In this document: positions 6,590-12,953 of the stretch, in pieces
Position numbering within the stretch: position 1 is the first letter of the stretch
How the letters are laid out: each line of letters begins with the position of its first letter
From: an uncultured Bacilli bacterium
GTDB lineage: Bacteria; Bacillota_I; Bacilli_A; RF39; UBA660
DNA length: 12,953 nt
NCBI GenBank assembly: GCA_910584255.1
Contig: CAJTXV010000039.1
Location: 1-12,953 of the forward strand
Direction of reading: 5' to 3'
The notes under the pieces: generated by a model
The model's input: only the letters and a program-made list of their open reading frames with translations
Told to the model about the DNA's origin: nothing
Database searches by the model: none
Program-made: the position numbers and the translations under genes

Positions 6590-6946
6590 CTACTTCTTCT
6601 CCTTTTCTAAATCTTCAACTTTTGATTTTAATAAAGATAGTTCCTGAACTAATAATTTAATCTTTTGCGTCTGTCTAGATACAATAATTGTAAATGAAAA
6701 GCAAATCATTAACAAAATAATAATCGCAATCATAAATATCATATTAGATACTAATTCAAATCCTAGAAAATGACTCATTCCCGCTAGGAAATTAGGAATC
6801 ATTGTCGCAATAATCATAACAATTCCACTAAATAACCAAATGAGAGAATACTTTAAACTAATATCATCTTTTCTAATAAAATTAATAATTACTAATAAAA
6901 ACAGAAAAATGACTGTTGCTAAAATTAATCTTAAGCGAAGTTCCAT
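6590..6946 (-). CDS. DUF2304 small membrane protein, GacJ-like partner of the adjacent glycosyltransferase
   Basis: This protein has 118 residues and three hydrophobic helices (about 5-24, 34-53, 67-90), followed by a charged cytoplasmic coiled coil (about 91-117, SRQTQKIKLLVQELSLL and on). The LKYSLIWLFSGIVMIIA segment and the final membrane helix running into a heptad tail are typical of DUF2304. Family knowledge: GacJ of Streptococcus pyogenes is a small membrane protein of this kind that binds GacI and stimulates its synthesis of undecaprenyl-phosphate-GlcNAc. The start overlaps the stop of the preceding glycosyltransferase gene (TAATG), and AGGAGG precedes it. This indicates translational coupling and roughly equal production of the two partners, as expected for a complex. 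Confidence 0.82.
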   Translation of the reverse strand: MELRLRLILATVIFLFLLVIINFIRKDDISLKYSLIWLFSGIVMIIATMIPNFLAGMSHFLGFELVSNMIFMIAIIILLMICFSFTIIVSRQTQKIKLLVQELSLLKSKVEDLEKEKK

Positions 6947-7683
6947 TAATGATCCCTCCTACTTCTCAAACAAGTAATAATAATAGATAGACTAACATTT
7001 ACCATATAATAAATTGGTTTCCAAAAGTGACTAGTAATAGAAGAAGTTCCACCTTCCCTTTCATTCATTGAAACGGGAACTTCCATCGTACGATATCCCT
7101 GCTTCGCGATTGAAACAAAAGAAGATGGTTCAGGAGAATCTAGTGGATAATCTGCTGCGAAACAAGAAATAATCTTACGATTCGCTGCACGAAAACCACT
7201 CGTAGTATCTGTAACTTTTTTACCCGTAAAAACTTTAAGCAAAAAGGAAATCCAACGAATACCTGCTCTTCGAATTTTAGTAGACTTAAACTTACTAGAA
7301 TTTTTATCTAAAAATCTAGAACCAATAACCAAATCAGCTTGTCCATCAATAATAGGTTGAATTAGATTTTTAACATATTGAACATCATGTTGCCCATCCC
7401 CATCAAACTGAATAGCAATATCATAATTATAATCCAAGGCATACTTATATCCAGTTTGAACTGCACCACCAATTCCTAAATTGTGAATTAAGTTAATATG
7501 TAGAATTTTCTCTTGTTCCAATATTTCTTTCGTATGATCAGTAGACCCATCATTAATTACAATTAAATCATAATGACTTTTATTCTTTTTATTATAATTT
7601 ATAATACTTTGATATACTCTTTTAATATTTTTTTCTTCGTTGTATGCAGGGATTATTAATAGGATTTTCTTTTCTTTCTTCAT
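6946..7683 (-). CDS. Polyprenyl-phosphate glycosyltransferase (GT2, DPM1/GacI-like)
   Basis: This protein has 245 residues. Motifs in order: PAYNE (12-16), NDGSTD (44-49), NLGIGGAVQTGY (68-79), the metal-binding FDGDGQHD (93-100), DTTSGFRAANR (159-169) and NEREGGTSSI (207-216). This is the dolichol-phosphate-mannose synthase-like branch of GT2. Such enzymes move a sugar from a nucleotide donor onto undecaprenyl phosphate at the cytoplasmic face. The C-terminal segment ~220-239 is hydrophobic and may anchor it to the membrane. Typical two-helix membrane domains of larger relatives are absent, which fits dependence on the separate DUF2304 protein that follows. The sugar cannot be told from sequence; GlcNAc or glucose are possible by analogy. 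The ATG at 7683 has AAAGGAG eight bases upstream; the gap to the GT-C gene is 13 bases. Confidence 0.87.
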   Translation of the reverse strand: MKKEKKILLIIPAYNEEKNIKRVYQSIINYNKKNKSHYDLIVINDGSTDHTKEILEQEKILHINLIHNLGIGGAVQTGYKYALDYNYDIAIQFDGDGQHDVQYVKNLIQPIIDGQADLVIGSRFLDKNSSKFKSTKIRRAGIRWISFLLKVFTGKKVTDTTSGFRAANRKIISCFAADYPLDSPEPSSFVSIAKQGYRTMEVPVSMNEREGGTSSITSHFWKPIYYMVNVSLSIIITCLRSRRDH

Positions 7684-7696
7684 ACTACTACTCCTT

Positions 7697-9235
7697 TTAA
7701 TTTTTTAATCGCCAAATCCTTATCAAATGATATCCATATAAAATAAATGATATTAAAACTGGAATATAAACAGGAGCTGCATAACGATCAATACTAGCCC
7801 CAGTTACAACATGAACTAGTAAATGTAAGAAACTATACCAAGACAATATTGAAAGCATTGTAAGAAACTCTATATTTTTTGTTTTTCTATTTTTAACCAT
7901 TGAAACTGTTAAACAAATAATTAACACAGGAAGAAATAAAATTACCATTTTAAATATATTAGGTGAAACCTTCGAAGTCACTTTCAAAAATCCCCTTAAA
8001 GGTAGTGAAGAATTATTAAACTGTTCATAATCATCTACAAGCTTATAATAAGATTTTGGCATCTGAGAAACATTAGACTTTTTTAACCTGACCCCTGTTG
8101 CAACTTCACAATTTTCATGACAATAATCCAGTGTGAAATCTTTATCAATCCAATAGTTAGCACCGTCCTTTGTATTCTTTGGAAAAAGATCAGCAATTGC
8201 CAAATAGTTAGATATATATGATTCCATCGTTAAGTAGGGGTGTATAAAAAGCTGTTTTAAAATAAAAGTAATTGCAGTCCCAGTTCCAATATTTTTAGAA
8301 CTATCTAATGAAATCAATGTCTGATCTTGAATCTTTCTGTTCGGTTTTTTAATATTAACTAAATGATATTTTTCTTTGTTTTGTAGAAGAGTATTTTCTT
8401 CTTCTTTACTTAAATATTGAATGTCATCTTTCTCAAATTCTTTTAGTACCTCATAATTATTTAATCCAAATAATAATTGATTTCCAAAAGAAGCTATTAC
8501 ATTTCGATTCGTTTTTAGATTAATACCTTTACTACTTAGGAAGCTATTCCACAATACCATACTAAGAACTAAACCTAAAATACAAGAAAATACAGTAGTC
8601 AGTCTTGGAAGAACATTTCTCAAATTCCAAGAGCGAAGTATGGAAATAATACTAGCAATTAGTACTGGAAAAATCGTAATTGAAACATATGGCTGTTTCA
8701 AATGCCATGAAAAAATTGTTCCAAGAAAGAAAATAAAACTATAAATCACATACCTTTTCCTATCCTTGAAAAAATCTAAATGAATCCATTTCCAAGATAA
8801 ATAACACATAACTAAAGAAATGGTCATCGCTACAAACTCCGTTAATAAAGCATGATAATATCCATAAATAATTGGGTCTAATATAATGATAGAAAAAATA
8901 ATAATAGAAACAATATTCTTTTCCTTTTTCTCATTTTTACTAAATACTTGATCTATGATCAATTTAACTGTAAATAACATTCCTAAGTAAAACAGAAATG
9001 TTAATAGTAGAAGCCCCTGTACGGTTTTCCCAAATAAAAGATTACTAATATAAATTAATAATGGAAAGACAAGTCCTCTTACAATATCCCAACTATTCCA
9101 TGGCAGAACTCCTTCAAAAATAGAAACATAAGTCATATAGTGAGCACTATCCCAAAAAATATGAACTGGGATTAAAAAGAAATAACTACATAAAATAAAA
9201 CCTAAAATTAAATAAACAAACTTTTTCTTTTCCAT
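7697..9235 (-). CDS. Polytopic membrane protein, putative GT-C-fold glycosyltransferase (GacL-like role)
   Basis: This protein has 512 residues and about ten to twelve hydrophobic helices: one at 6-24, a run through ~235, and three near the C terminus (~427-507). Between them lies a large, mostly hydrophilic region (~236-420) that probably faces outward. After helix 1 the segment IFWDSAHYMTY (27-37) puts an Asp in the first external loop, the usual place for the catalytic or metal-binding acid of GT-C enzymes. I do not recognise a named family. In the streptococcal Gac locus the equivalent neighbour (GacL) uses a flipped undecaprenyl-phosphate sugar to decorate the polysaccharide outside the membrane, and that role fits here. 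An O-unit polymerase (Wzy) is the main alternative but is not expected with ABC-type export. The ATG at 9235 has AGGAG ten bases upstream. Confidence 0.68.
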   Translation of the reverse strand: MEKKKFVYLILGFILCSYFFLIPVHIFWDSAHYMTYVSIFEGVLPWNSWDIVRGLVFPLLIYISNLLFGKTVQGLLLLTFLFYLGMLFTVKLIIDQVFSKNEKKEKNIVSIIIFSIIILDPIIYGYYHALLTEFVAMTISLVMCYLSWKWIHLDFFKDRKRYVIYSFIFFLGTIFSWHLKQPYVSITIFPVLIASIISILRSWNLRNVLPRLTTVFSCILGLVLSMVLWNSFLSSKGINLKTNRNVIASFGNQLLFGLNNYEVLKEFEKDDIQYLSKEEENTLLQNKEKYHLVNIKKPNRKIQDQTLISLDSSKNIGTGTAITFILKQLFIHPYLTMESYISNYLAIADLFPKNTKDGANYWIDKDFTLDYCHENCEVATGVRLKKSNVSQMPKSYYKLVDDYEQFNNSSLPLRGFLKVTSKVSPNIFKMVILFLPVLIICLTVSMVKNRKTKNIEFLTMLSILSWYSFLHLLVHVVTGASIDRYAAPVYIPVLISFILYGYHLIRIWRLKN

Positions 9236-9244
9236 TTCTAACTC

Positions 9245-11260
9245 CTAATGTTGATACATACTATAAAGAGAGGTAATTACTTTTTTAAATTTTTCTTTCA
9301 CTACTTTTGGTATTATTTTATCTAAGCGATAAGCAAATACCTTTACCCTAGAATGACCATTTTTTAAAGAAATTCTAGCATTTAGTATCTTTTGTTCCTT
9401 TTCAGTAAACGTCTTAACACTAATAATATCATGATTTATACTTTTAAAATACTCAATGTATTCCTCGATATGTTGATCATAGTCAAATCTTTTAGAGGTT
9501 TCTCTTCTCCCTTCTTTCAATTCACAGAATAGTTTCGGTTTCTTAATTAATAACTCTACTTTCTCAAAGTACTTTTCTACATTATTTACTTCCTGAATAA
9601 TATATCCATTTTTAGTATCCTGCATATATTCTTCAATTCCAAAAGAATTAGATACAATTGGAACACATCCTGCACTTAAAGCCTCTAAAGCAGTTAATCC
9701 AAATCCCTCATTTAAAGAAGCATCAACGTAAATATCTGTTTTTTGAAGCAATTCATGAATTTTTGATCTTTCAATAGGTCCTTTTATAAAGTGAGTTTGA
9801 ATCGTAGGATTGGTTAAATTAGGAAACTCAATATATGGATTCATAAAAACTACATTTAAACGAATATCCTTACACCGATAATCAATCAACTTGATTAAAT
9901 CCATTAGAAGGAAATCCCCCTTCATTTCACTTCCACGAAGAATTACAGTAATAGTATTTACCTTTTTATTTTCATTCACACAGTGTAATAAATCAAAATG
10001 TATAGAATTAGGAATTATTTTAGATGAATAATTAAAAATATTTTTTAATTTATTAGATAAATAATTTGAAATTGTTAAAATAGAATCAGATAATTTATAA
10101 GACAATTCTACTAAACCATAAATATTAGCATTTTCAAAGTAAGGTTCATATCCTTGAATGAAACTTACTAAGGGAATATTTTTATCAAGAGAGATTTGAT
10201 ATGCTTGATAAGCAGACTCCCAGACAGTAGAAACGATTCTTTTAGCATCTACTGACGAAATATACTTAATTGGAACTGGGTTAAATACCATGATTTCTTT
10301 ATAATTGACGATATTTCGATATAAAATATTAGCTGAATATCCACGAATTGCCATATAATTGACCATATCTGTAATCATGTGACAACCTCCAGCATTTTGA
10401 TGAATATCTGGTAAATAAAATAATGTATCTATACAAATTTCTTTATCTTCCTCTGTAATATTATTTTTAATATACTCAATGGGATCATTTTTCCTATAAA
10501 GATTGTAACTTTCTTTGTACTCTTTTCCCCATCGCTCGAAAAATATCTTTCTGTTATTTTCAATACGTTCTTTTTTTTCTTTTGATACGCCAAACGAAAC
10601 TTCTGCTTTATGAAAAACATAGGTGTCGATGGCAATCTTCGCTTTAAAACCATTCTTGATTGCTTTAAAATGATAATCTGTCTCTTCCCCATATCCCATA
10701 CCATAAATTTCATCTAAATAACCGACTTTACGTATACAATTTTTAGTAATCATTAGACAATTTCCAACGACTGTACAAGCATCAAAAGAAAGACCACTAA
10801 ATTTCTTTTCCAATAATTGATCCATTTGTGTATAGGTAAAACCACGAAATAATTCTAAGGTAATATTAGCTGCATTACTAGCAACAGGACAAATAAGACC
10901 AATTTGATTATCCTTATCAATGTGCGCCATTAACTTAGAAATCGTATTCTTACTCACTAAACAATCACTATTTAATAATAACACGCAATCAGAATTTTTA
11001 TCTTTTATTGACAATTCAATTCCATGATTTACATTTTTTACGAATCCTAAATTCTCACTATTTGTCTCAATATGGATTAAATCACCATACTTTTCCTTTA
11101 AATTTTTTAAGCAATTCTTAGTATAAACATTAGAATTATCATCAAGTAAATATATTTTGTTTAAATCTTTTAAAGAAGTATTTTGAATTACTGCATAAAC
11201 ACACAGTTTTACCCATTCTGGTGCATTATAGATAGGAATAATAACGTCACATTTTTTCAT
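9245..11260 (-). CDS. Two-domain glycosyltransferase, N-terminal GT2 fused to C-terminal GT4
   Basis: A protein of 671 residues. Domain 1 (~1-245) is GT-A: VIIPIYNAPEWV (6-17), ENLGFVKNVNHGI (69-81), LNSDC (96-100) and MGYGEETDYHFKAI (188-201). Domain 2 (~275-610) is GT-B, family 4: the GGCH loop (291-294), SFIQGYEPYFE (366-376) and ASLNEGFGLTALEALSAGC (514-532), in which E518 and E526 form the E-x7-E nucleotide-sugar site. A basic, amphipathic tail (~640-668) may hold it on the membrane. It probably adds two sugars in sequence to the lipid-linked chain. The start is set at the ATG at 11260 because AGGAGG stands nine bases before it; an in-frame TTG at 11281 would overlap the permease gene and has no ribosome binding site. 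The gap to the permease stop is four bases. Confidence 0.87.
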   Translation of the reverse strand: MKKCDVIIPIYNAPEWVKLCVYAVIQNTSLKDLNKIYLLDDNSNVYTKNCLKNLKEKYGDLIHIETNSENLGFVKNVNHGIELSIKDKNSDCVLLLNSDCLVSKNTISKLMAHIDKDNQIGLICPVASNAANITLELFRGFTYTQMDQLLEKKFSGLSFDACTVVGNCLMITKNCIRKVGYLDEIYGMGYGEETDYHFKAIKNGFKAKIAIDTYVFHKAEVSFGVSKEKKERIENNRKIFFERWGKEYKESYNLYRKNDPIEYIKNNITEEDKEICIDTLFYLPDIHQNAGGCHMITDMVNYMAIRGYSANILYRNIVNYKEIMVFNPVPIKYISSVDAKRIVSTVWESAYQAYQISLDKNIPLVSFIQGYEPYFENANIYGLVELSYKLSDSILTISNYLSNKLKNIFNYSSKIIPNSIHFDLLHCVNENKKVNTITVILRGSEMKGDFLLMDLIKLIDYRCKDIRLNVVFMNPYIEFPNLTNPTIQTHFIKGPIERSKIHELLQKTDIYVDASLNEGFGLTALEALSAGCVPIVSNSFGIEEYMQDTKNGYIIQEVNNVEKYFEKVELLIKKPKLFCELKEGRRETSKRFDYDQHIEEYIEYFKSINHDIISVKTFTEKEQKILNARISLKNGHSRVKVFAYRLDKIIPKVVKEKFKKVITSLYSMYQH

Positions 11261-11264
11261 AAAC

Positions 11265-12044
11265 CTATACCTCCTCTGCAAATCCTTTTTCCAATGCTTT
11301 AAAAATCTTTAATCCAATAAATAACAAAACACAACTTAATACAAATACCACCATTAAAGATTTAACTCTAGGCATAGATTGATAATAAAAAATATCACGA
11401 TAAGAATTGATAATAGTAGCCATAGGATTACATTTTACAATAAAATCAAATTTACTACCAGCAAAAGCATCGGATGAATAAAGGATAGGTGTTGCATAAA
11501 ATAACAAGTTCATAATAAAAGTAATAATATATTCAAAGTCTCTTACATAAATCTCAATCGCACTTGTTATAAAAATAACTGCCTGTTGTAAAATATACTG
11601 AATTAGAACAATCACTGGAAAAAATACAATATACCAGCTAAAACCAATCCCACTAGCAATTAAGAATATTACAATAATTAAACAAGATATTAAATAATTA
11701 ATTAATCCGCTCGTATTAATGGAAACTGGCAATATTTCTCTTGGAAAATAAATTTTTTTAATAATACCTGCATTCATTAGGATAGAACTTGTCCCCTGTG
11801 TAATTGTAGCGGAAAAGTAATTCCATGGAAGAATAGCTATAATCAAGAATGTAACATAATTTTTTTCCGTAGACTTCATAATAACAGAAAAAACAATGGC
11901 ATATACTAATGTTAGCAAAAGTGGATTGATAAAGGACCATAAAATTCCTAAGAAAGAACCTTTATACTTTCCGCGAATATCCTTTTGGACGTTACTTTTT
12001 AACAGTTGTCGATAATTATATAAATTGTTTAGTAATTCTTTCAT
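11265..12044 (-). CDS. ABC-2 type polysaccharide/teichoic acid export permease (Wzm/RgpC/TagG-like)
   Basis: This protein has 259 residues. The N-terminal cytoplasmic helix and KDIRGKYKGSFLGILWSFINPLL (with the chosen start, ~20-42) are the classic opening of polysaccharide-exporting ABC-2 permeases. Six membrane segments follow, with WNYFSATITQGTSSI after helix 2 and NPMATIINSYRDIFYY before the last helices, both usual in this family. It should pair with the adjacent ATPase to move an undecaprenyl-diphosphate-linked glycan from the cytoplasm across the membrane. The ATG at 12044 is chosen because AAGGTG lies ten bases upstream; a GTG at 12053 would leave only one base of spacing. With this start the gap to the ATPase stop is one base, so the two are translationally coupled. 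Confidence 0.92.
   Translation of the reverse strand: MKELLNNLYNYRQLLKSNVQKDIRGKYKGSFLGILWSFINPLLLTLVYAIVFSVIMKSTEKNYVTFLIIAILPWNYFSATITQGTSSILMNAGIIKKIYFPREILPVSINTSGLINYLISCLIIVIFLIASGIGFSWYIVFFPVIVLIQYILQQAVIFITSAIEIYVRDFEYIITFIMNLLFYATPILYSSDAFAGSKFDFIVKCNPMATIINSYRDIFYYQSMPRVKSLMVVFVLSCVLLFIGLKIFKALEKGFAEEV
11270..11275 (-). promoter_or_regulatory. Ribosome binding site AGGAGG that fixes the GT2-GT4 start
   Basis: A perfect AGGAGG on the minus strand lies nine bases before the ATG at 11260 and overlaps the last codons of the permease gene. It rules out the longer TTG start, whose first codons would run through this site. Confidence 0.85.
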
Positions 12045-12045
12045 T

Positions 12046-12804
12046 TTAACCACACACCTTTAGGTACTCATCAATTACTTGTTGAATGTCACCATCCATT
12101 TGAACGCAACCTTGATTAATCCAAATTCCCCTAGAACATAATTTTCGCATACTATCCAAATTATGACTGACAATTATAATCGTTTTATCACTCTTCCCAA
12201 GTTCTTCTAATTTCGCAAAACATTTTTCTTGGAAATGTTGATCCCCAACAGATAGAATCTCATCAATTAAAAGAATCTCAGCATCTACATTAATAGCAAT
12301 AGAAAAGGCAAGTCTCGCATACATTCCAGAAGAATAAGTTCGAACAGGACTATCAATAAAATCTCCTAATTCTGAAAAAGATATAATATCATTGACTCTA
12401 TTATCAATTTCAGCAGCCGTTAATCCAAAGATAGAAGCATTAAAATAGATGTTCTCTCTTCCTGTAAAATCAGGATGAAACCCAGCACCCAACTCCAGTA
12501 AAGAAGTTAACTTTCCATCTGTTATGATTTTACCTTTAGTAGGATAAATAATCTTGGTCATAAGTTTCAATAAGGTACTTTTACCACTTCCGTTTACACC
12601 AATCAAAGCAACTGTCTCACCTTTTTTTACATCAATATTAATATTCTTCAAAACCTCATGTACTTCTGGTTTTTTATTTTTCCAAAATATAATTTTCTCC
12701 TTCAAAGTACTATGCTTATCATAATATAATTTAAAAGATTTAGAGACATCAATAACTTCGATAGCATTTTTTACTTTTTCAATTTCTTTTTTCTTCTGTT
12801 TCAA
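12046..12804 (-). CDS. ABC transporter ATPase for polysaccharide export (Wzt/RgpD/TagH-like), no carbohydrate-binding tail
   Basis: A protein of 252 residues with a full nucleotide-binding domain: Walker A GVNGSGKS (69-76), LLELGAGFHPDFTGRENIY (102-120, characteristic of Wzt/TagH-type exporters), signature YSSGM (157-161), Walker B ILLIDE (177-182) and the H-loop His214. It ends at VIDEYLKVCG soon after the ATPase core, so it lacks the C-terminal glycan-binding domain of E. coli O9a Wzt, and the tail of longer family members. Export is therefore unlikely to depend on recognition of a chain-end cap by this subunit. The start is a TTG at 12804 with GAGGAG seven bases upstream; no ATG is available before the Walker A motif. 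It is the first gene of the eight-gene operon and is followed after one base by its permease. Confidence 0.92.
   Translation of the reverse strand: MKQKKKEIEKVKNAIEVIDVSKSFKLYYDKHSTLKEKIIFWKNKKPEVHEVLKNINIDVKKGETVALIGVNGSGKSTLLKLMTKIIYPTKGKIITDGKLTSLLELGAGFHPDFTGRENIYFNASIFGLTAAEIDNRVNDIISFSELGDFIDSPVRTYSSGMYARLAFSIAINVDAEILLIDEILSVGDQHFQEKCFAKLEELGKSDKTIIIVSHNLDSMRKLCSRGIWINQGCVQMDGDIQQVIDEYLKVCG
12055..12060 (-). promoter_or_regulatory. Ribosome binding site AAGGTG that favours the ATG start of the permease
   Basis: AAGGTG on the minus strand is ten bases before the ATG at 12044 but only one base before the alternative GTG at 12053. It is made from the last codons of the ATPase gene. Confidence 0.55.
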
Positions 12805-12811
12805 ATTATCA

Positions 12812-12817
12812 CTCCTC
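12812..12817 (-). promoter_or_regulatory. Ribosome binding site GAGGAG supporting a TTG start
   Basis: GAGGAG on the minus strand lies seven bases before the TTG at 12804. Because the start codon is not ATG, this site is the main evidence for the start of the ATPase gene. Confidence 0.75.
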
Positions 12818-12832
12818 GATTAGTCCAATTCA

Positions 12833-12838
12833 ATTATA
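12833..12838 (-). promoter_or_regulatory. -10 box TATAAT, probable promoter of the eight-gene glycan operon
   Basis: A perfect TATAAT on the minus strand lies 28 bases before the TTG start and just downstream of the terminator of the preceding gene. The -35 region is T-rich and poor (TTTTAT at 17 bp). The position between a terminator and the first gene makes it the natural promoter. Confidence 0.55.
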
Positions 12839-12862
12839 CTATAAAAAGAAAACGAATAAAAT

Positions 12863-12900
12863 AAAAAGTTAATAATATCTCAAGATATTATTAACTTTTT
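12863..12900. terminator. Perfect 17-bp inverted repeat, terminator (both directions possible)
   Basis: Arms 12863-12879 and 12884-12900 are perfectly complementary around the 4-base loop TCAA. The A5/T5 ends give a U-tract on either strand, and on the minus strand it continues as TTTTTATTTTATT. It follows directly on the stop of the minus-strand frame at 12891, which lies within the right arm, so it most likely ends that gene and insulates the glycan operon. Confidence 0.8.
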
Positions 12901-12953
12901 TCAGACTGTTGACAAATATGTTCAACAGTCTTTTCATAAGCAAATAAATTTGA
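12891..12953 (-). CDS. 3' end of an unidentified upstream gene (start outside window)
   Basis: The minus-strand frame entering at 12953 is open for 20 codons, with the C terminus ...AYEKTVEHICQQSEKS, and stops in the first arm of the terminator at 12863-12900. Stop codons overlapping a terminator stem are common at real gene ends, and the composition looks protein-like. Another minus-strand frame is also open here (QIYLLMKRLLNIF and on), so the frame choice is not certain. Twenty residues are too few to name a family. Given the neighbours it may be another gene of the glycan locus. Confidence 0.45.
   Translation of the reverse strand, partial: SNLFAYEKTVEHICQQSEKS
12904..12930. repeat. Second 9-bp perfect inverted repeat inside the upstream gene's end
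   Basis: GACTGTTGA (12904-12912) and TCAACAGTC (12922-12930) are perfect inverted arms around a 9-base loop. On the plus strand the right arm is followed by TTTT, so it could end a transcript entering from the glycan side; on the minus strand it is followed by TGAAAAAAG and would not be a terminator alone. It lies in the putative coding end at 12891-12953. Confidence 0.5.

Noticed and set aside
7697..9235. O-antigen polymerase (Wzy)
   Set aside because: The early external Asp motif and the neighbours fit a GT-C enzyme better, and ABC-exported glycans do not normally use Wzy. It remains an alternative.
10429..10713. Minus-strand open frame of 94 codons
   Set aside because: It is an overlapping frame inside the GT2-GT4 fusion with no independent start signal.
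11261..11281. TTG start giving a seven-residue longer GT2-GT4 protein
   Set aside because: The added codons run through the AGGAGG that serves the ATG at 11260, and the extra residues precede the normal first strand of the GT2 fold.
11758..11940. Minus-strand open frame of 60 codons
   Set aside because: It overlaps the permease gene in another frame and has no supporting features.

Overview
The window is AT-rich (roughly 70% by eye) and uses the standard code, with TGA as a stop. Shine-Dalgarno sites are strong AGGAG types. Together with the protein families, this points to a low-GC Bacillota, possibly a gut Erysipelotrichia-, Bacilli- or Clostridia-like lineage; the exact taxon cannot be told from the sequence. 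Almost everything is on the minus strand. No rRNA, tRNA, CRISPR array or insertion sequence was seen.

Layout, from right to left in the direction of transcription. At the right edge are the last codons of an unidentified minus-strand gene (12891-12953), followed by a 17-bp perfect-stem terminator. A promoter near 12835 then opens an eight-gene, nearly gapless operon (12804-5485). Its genes are a Wzt/RgpD-like ABC ATPase, a Wzm/RgpC-like permease, a GT2-GT4 fusion glycosyltransferase, a GT-C-like membrane protein, a polyprenyl-phosphate glycosyltransferase, a DUF2304 small membrane protein, an SMR-type putative flippase and a WfgS-like GT2. After about 250 bp comes a second unit (5240-1942): a broken acyltransferase relic, a WsaF-like GT4, and an RgpF-domain protein with a degenerate methyltransferase-like tail. 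An intrinsic terminator then leads into a compact helicase IV-like UvrD helicase (1828-320). Converging on that from the left is the 3' end of an Rpn-type nuclease gene with a 12-bp repeat tract (3-323).

The two middle units read as one surface-glycan locus of the rhamnose-polysaccharide class, as in the streptococcal Rgp/Gac loci. Cytoplasmic glycosyltransferases (GT2-GT4 fusion, WfgS-like GT2, WsaF-like GT4, RgpF-domain protein) would build a chain on undecaprenyl phosphate, and the ABC transporter would export it. A separate lipid-linked sugar would be made by the GT2/DUF2304 pair, flipped by the SMR protein and added outside the membrane by the GT-C protein. This is the logic of GacI, GacJ, GacK and GacL. 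No initiating transferase, nucleotide-sugar synthesis gene or wall ligase is visible, so these must lie elsewhere. I see an unusual arrangement of known parts rather than a clearly new system. The least expected items are the RgpF-methyltransferase-like fusion, the terminator that carries the helicase ribosome binding site, and the acyltransferase scar.
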